A DNA stretch of 16,514 bases. Source: Candidatus Cloacimonadota bacterium. GTDB taxonomy: Bacteria; Cloacimonadota; Cloacimonadia; Cloacimonadales; TCS61. The stretch's first letter is position 1; each line of letters opens with the position of its first letter. Of this stretch, positions 15,827-16,514 are shown piece by piece. The notes under the pieces are model-generated. The model saw nothing but the letters and a program-made list of their open reading frames with translations. It was not told where the DNA came from and did no database searches. The translations under genes and the position numbers were made by a program. Location of the stretch: contig DAOVQH010000016.1 in NCBI GenBank assembly GCA_030628755.1, positions 1 to 16,514 of the forward strand, written 5' to 3'.

Positions 15827-16324
15827 ATGAATTATATTAATTATCGAAAATATTTTATTTGGATATACACATTCTTTTTCATCCTTGTTCTTAGTTACAA
15901 CATAAATGCGAATATTTTTGTAGGCTCGAATGGACGAATTTTAGTTGAAAATAGCGGAGAAATTAGTATTCAGGGAAGTTGTACAAATAACGGCATTTTT
16001 ACATCGAATAATGGAACTGTCTGTTTCTGGGGAACTTTACCTGATTCTTTAAACGGTTCGGGAACCAACAGCTTAAACGATTTAATCCTGGATAAACTTA
16101 CAGGAGCAGAACTCACTCTTGATAACACTTTAACAATTAACGGAACCTTAACTCTAAAAAATGGACTTCTTGGAAATGGCTCGGAACAAGGTTCGTTTAA
16201 TGGAAACCCCGGTAAAATAATAAAGTTTACCCGCCCTCTTTTTGGCGGGATTAAAGATAAAAAAAATCTCTTTCTCACTTTTACCTGCCTTTTTGCTTAT
16301 ACTCCTAACATGTCAAACTTTTGA
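15827..16324 (+). CDS. Secreted beta-rich surface protein, probably truncated
   Basis: This 165-residue product has a signal peptide (about 1-28, cut after NINA), a strong ribosome binding site AAGGAGG (15814-15820) and a start at 15827. Residues 29-131 are made of short strands with Asn/Gly/Thr-rich turns (NNGIFTSNNGTV, then LNDLILDK, then LTLDNTLTINGTLTLKNGLL). This is the pattern of the N-terminal modules of long FCB-group surface proteins that usually carry a C-terminal sorting domain. Here the pattern breaks off near residue 131. The last ~34 residues (from KFTRPLFGG, including KNLFLTFTCLF) look like read-through of non-coding DNA spanning a GC-rich hairpin at 16230-16249. I read it as the remnant of a larger gene, though a small genuine protein cannot be excluded. 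It lies 42 bases after the S74 fragment and may share its transcript. Confidence 0.6.
   Translation: MNYINYRKYFIWIYTFFFILVLSYNINANIFVGSNGRILVENSGEISIQGSCTNNGIFTSNNGTVCFWGTLPDSLNGSGTNSLNDLILDKLTGAELTLDNTLTINGTLTLKNGLLGNGSEQGSFNGNPGKIIKFTRPLFGGIKDKKNLFLTFTCLFAYTPNMSNF
16230..16249. repeat. GC-rich hairpin inside the 3' part of the truncated surface gene
   Basis: CCCGCC (16230-16235) and GGCGGG (16244-16249) form a perfect 6-bp stem around a CTCTTTTT loop. No T-run follows on either strand, so it is not a standard terminator. It marks the place where the protein pattern breaks down. Confidence 0.5.
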
Positions 16325-16353
16325 ATTGATATTACAGAGGTCAAGAAATATAC

Positions 16354-16387
16354 ACAGCCCTGCTTAACTAAAAGTAAACAGGGCTGT
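16354..16387. terminator. Hairpin between convergent genes, possible bidirectional terminator
   Basis: ACAGCCCTG (16354-16362) and CAGGGCTGT (16379-16387) pair perfectly over 9 bp around a 16-base loop. It lies 29 bases after the plus-strand stop (16324) and 15 bases downstream of the minus-strand stop (16403), where a shared terminator is expected. Neither strand has a clean T-run after the stem, so termination could be factor-assisted. Confidence 0.5.
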
Positions 16388-16402
16388 TGTATAAAAATTA
16401 TT

Positions 16403-16514
16403 TTATTTCATCAAGATCATCTTCTTAACAGCTGTTTCTTTGCCTGCTGTAATTTTATAGAAGTAAATCCCTGATGAAACTTTTTTGTTACTGGCATCGT
16501 TGCCATTCCATTCT
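16403..16514 (-). CDS. C-terminus of a minus-strand surface protein with a type IX/FlgD-like sorting tail (5' cut by window)
   Basis: The minus strand is open from the window edge to TAA (complement of 16403-16405) and encodes 36 residues. They read EWNGNDASNKKVSSGIYFY, then KITAGKETAVKKMILMK. The pattern W.G.D..G/N..V.SGIY.Y.. followed by a basic KKMILMK end is the FlgD-Ig-like / type IX secretion C-terminal sorting tail common in FCB-group exported proteins. Function of the full protein cannot be seen. It shows the host has a machine that recognises such tails, and it makes this gene convergent with the plus-strand genes. The call is firm despite the short length because the residue pattern is so characteristic. 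Confidence 0.82.
   Translation of the reverse strand, partial: EWNGNDASNKKVSSGIYFYKITAGKETAVKKMILMK

Noticed and set aside
16230..16249. Rho-independent terminator
   Set aside because: The stem is good but neither strand has a T-run directly after it, and it lies inside an open frame.
1..16514. CRISPR arrays, tRNA or rRNA genes, insertion sequences
   Set aside because: I looked for spaced direct repeats, cloverleaf-like segments, rRNA-like conserved stretches and transposase motifs and saw none; the only tandem repeats are the protein-level repeats of the fibre gene.

Overview
The window looks like a chromosomal segment of an AT-rich Gram-negative bacterium. The likely source is a candidate phylum of the Fibrobacteres-Chlorobi-Bacteroidetes (FCB) group, with Cloacimonadota-like lineages as my best guess. 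The reasons are a secretin-based envelope machine, secreted tail-fibre-type proteins with a chaperone-of-endosialidase C-terminus, a C-terminal sorting tail of the type IX/FlgD-like kind on the minus strand at the right edge, and low G+C judged by eye. The taxon is an inference. I see no tRNA, rRNA, CRISPR array, transposase or phage module.

Left part (1-9111): a tightly packed plus-strand operon for a type IV pilus / type II secretion machine. The order is pilM (5' end cut by the window), pilN, pilO, a PilP/GspC-like inner-membrane protein, a compact secretin, a 707-residue lipoprotein made of Ig-like (Big_1/invasin-type) domains, the assembly ATPase PilB/GspE with an N-terminal MshEN-type domain, and the inner-membrane platform PilC/GspF. 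Spacing runs from a 4-base overlap to about 30 bases. A clear intrinsic terminator (9130-9162) follows pilC. The prepilin peptidase pilD/gspO (9179-9946) starts only 16 bases after it. No pilin or retraction ATPase (PilT) lies in the window.

Middle (9947-13901): a 265-base intergenic stretch with a candidate promoter, then a 1229-residue multidomain protein. It has two class III nucleotide cyclase domains in tandem, a P-loop STAND/AAA_16-type NTPase and a C-terminal TPR array. Its order and motifs closely match animal soluble adenylyl cyclase (sAC, ADCY10). The residues it keeps predict one active ATP site made by the C1/C2 pair. The two residues I recall as binding bicarbonate in human sAC are replaced.

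Right part (13902-16514): a secreted fibre protein with two 38-residue-spaced N-terminal repeats, eleven roughly 17-residue beta repeats and a C-terminal S74 chaperone domain. It is interrupted by a single in-frame TAA (15302-15304), with the frame open on both sides. Next come a short secreted beta-rich protein that looks truncated, a perfect 9-bp hairpin between convergent genes, and the last 36 codons of a minus-strand surface protein ending in a sorting tail.

The best leads are the sAC-like cyclase, the Ig-domain lipoprotein inside the secretin/ATPase operon, the putative c-di-GMP-binding domain on PilB, and the nonsense codon that separates a fibre from its own folding chaperone.
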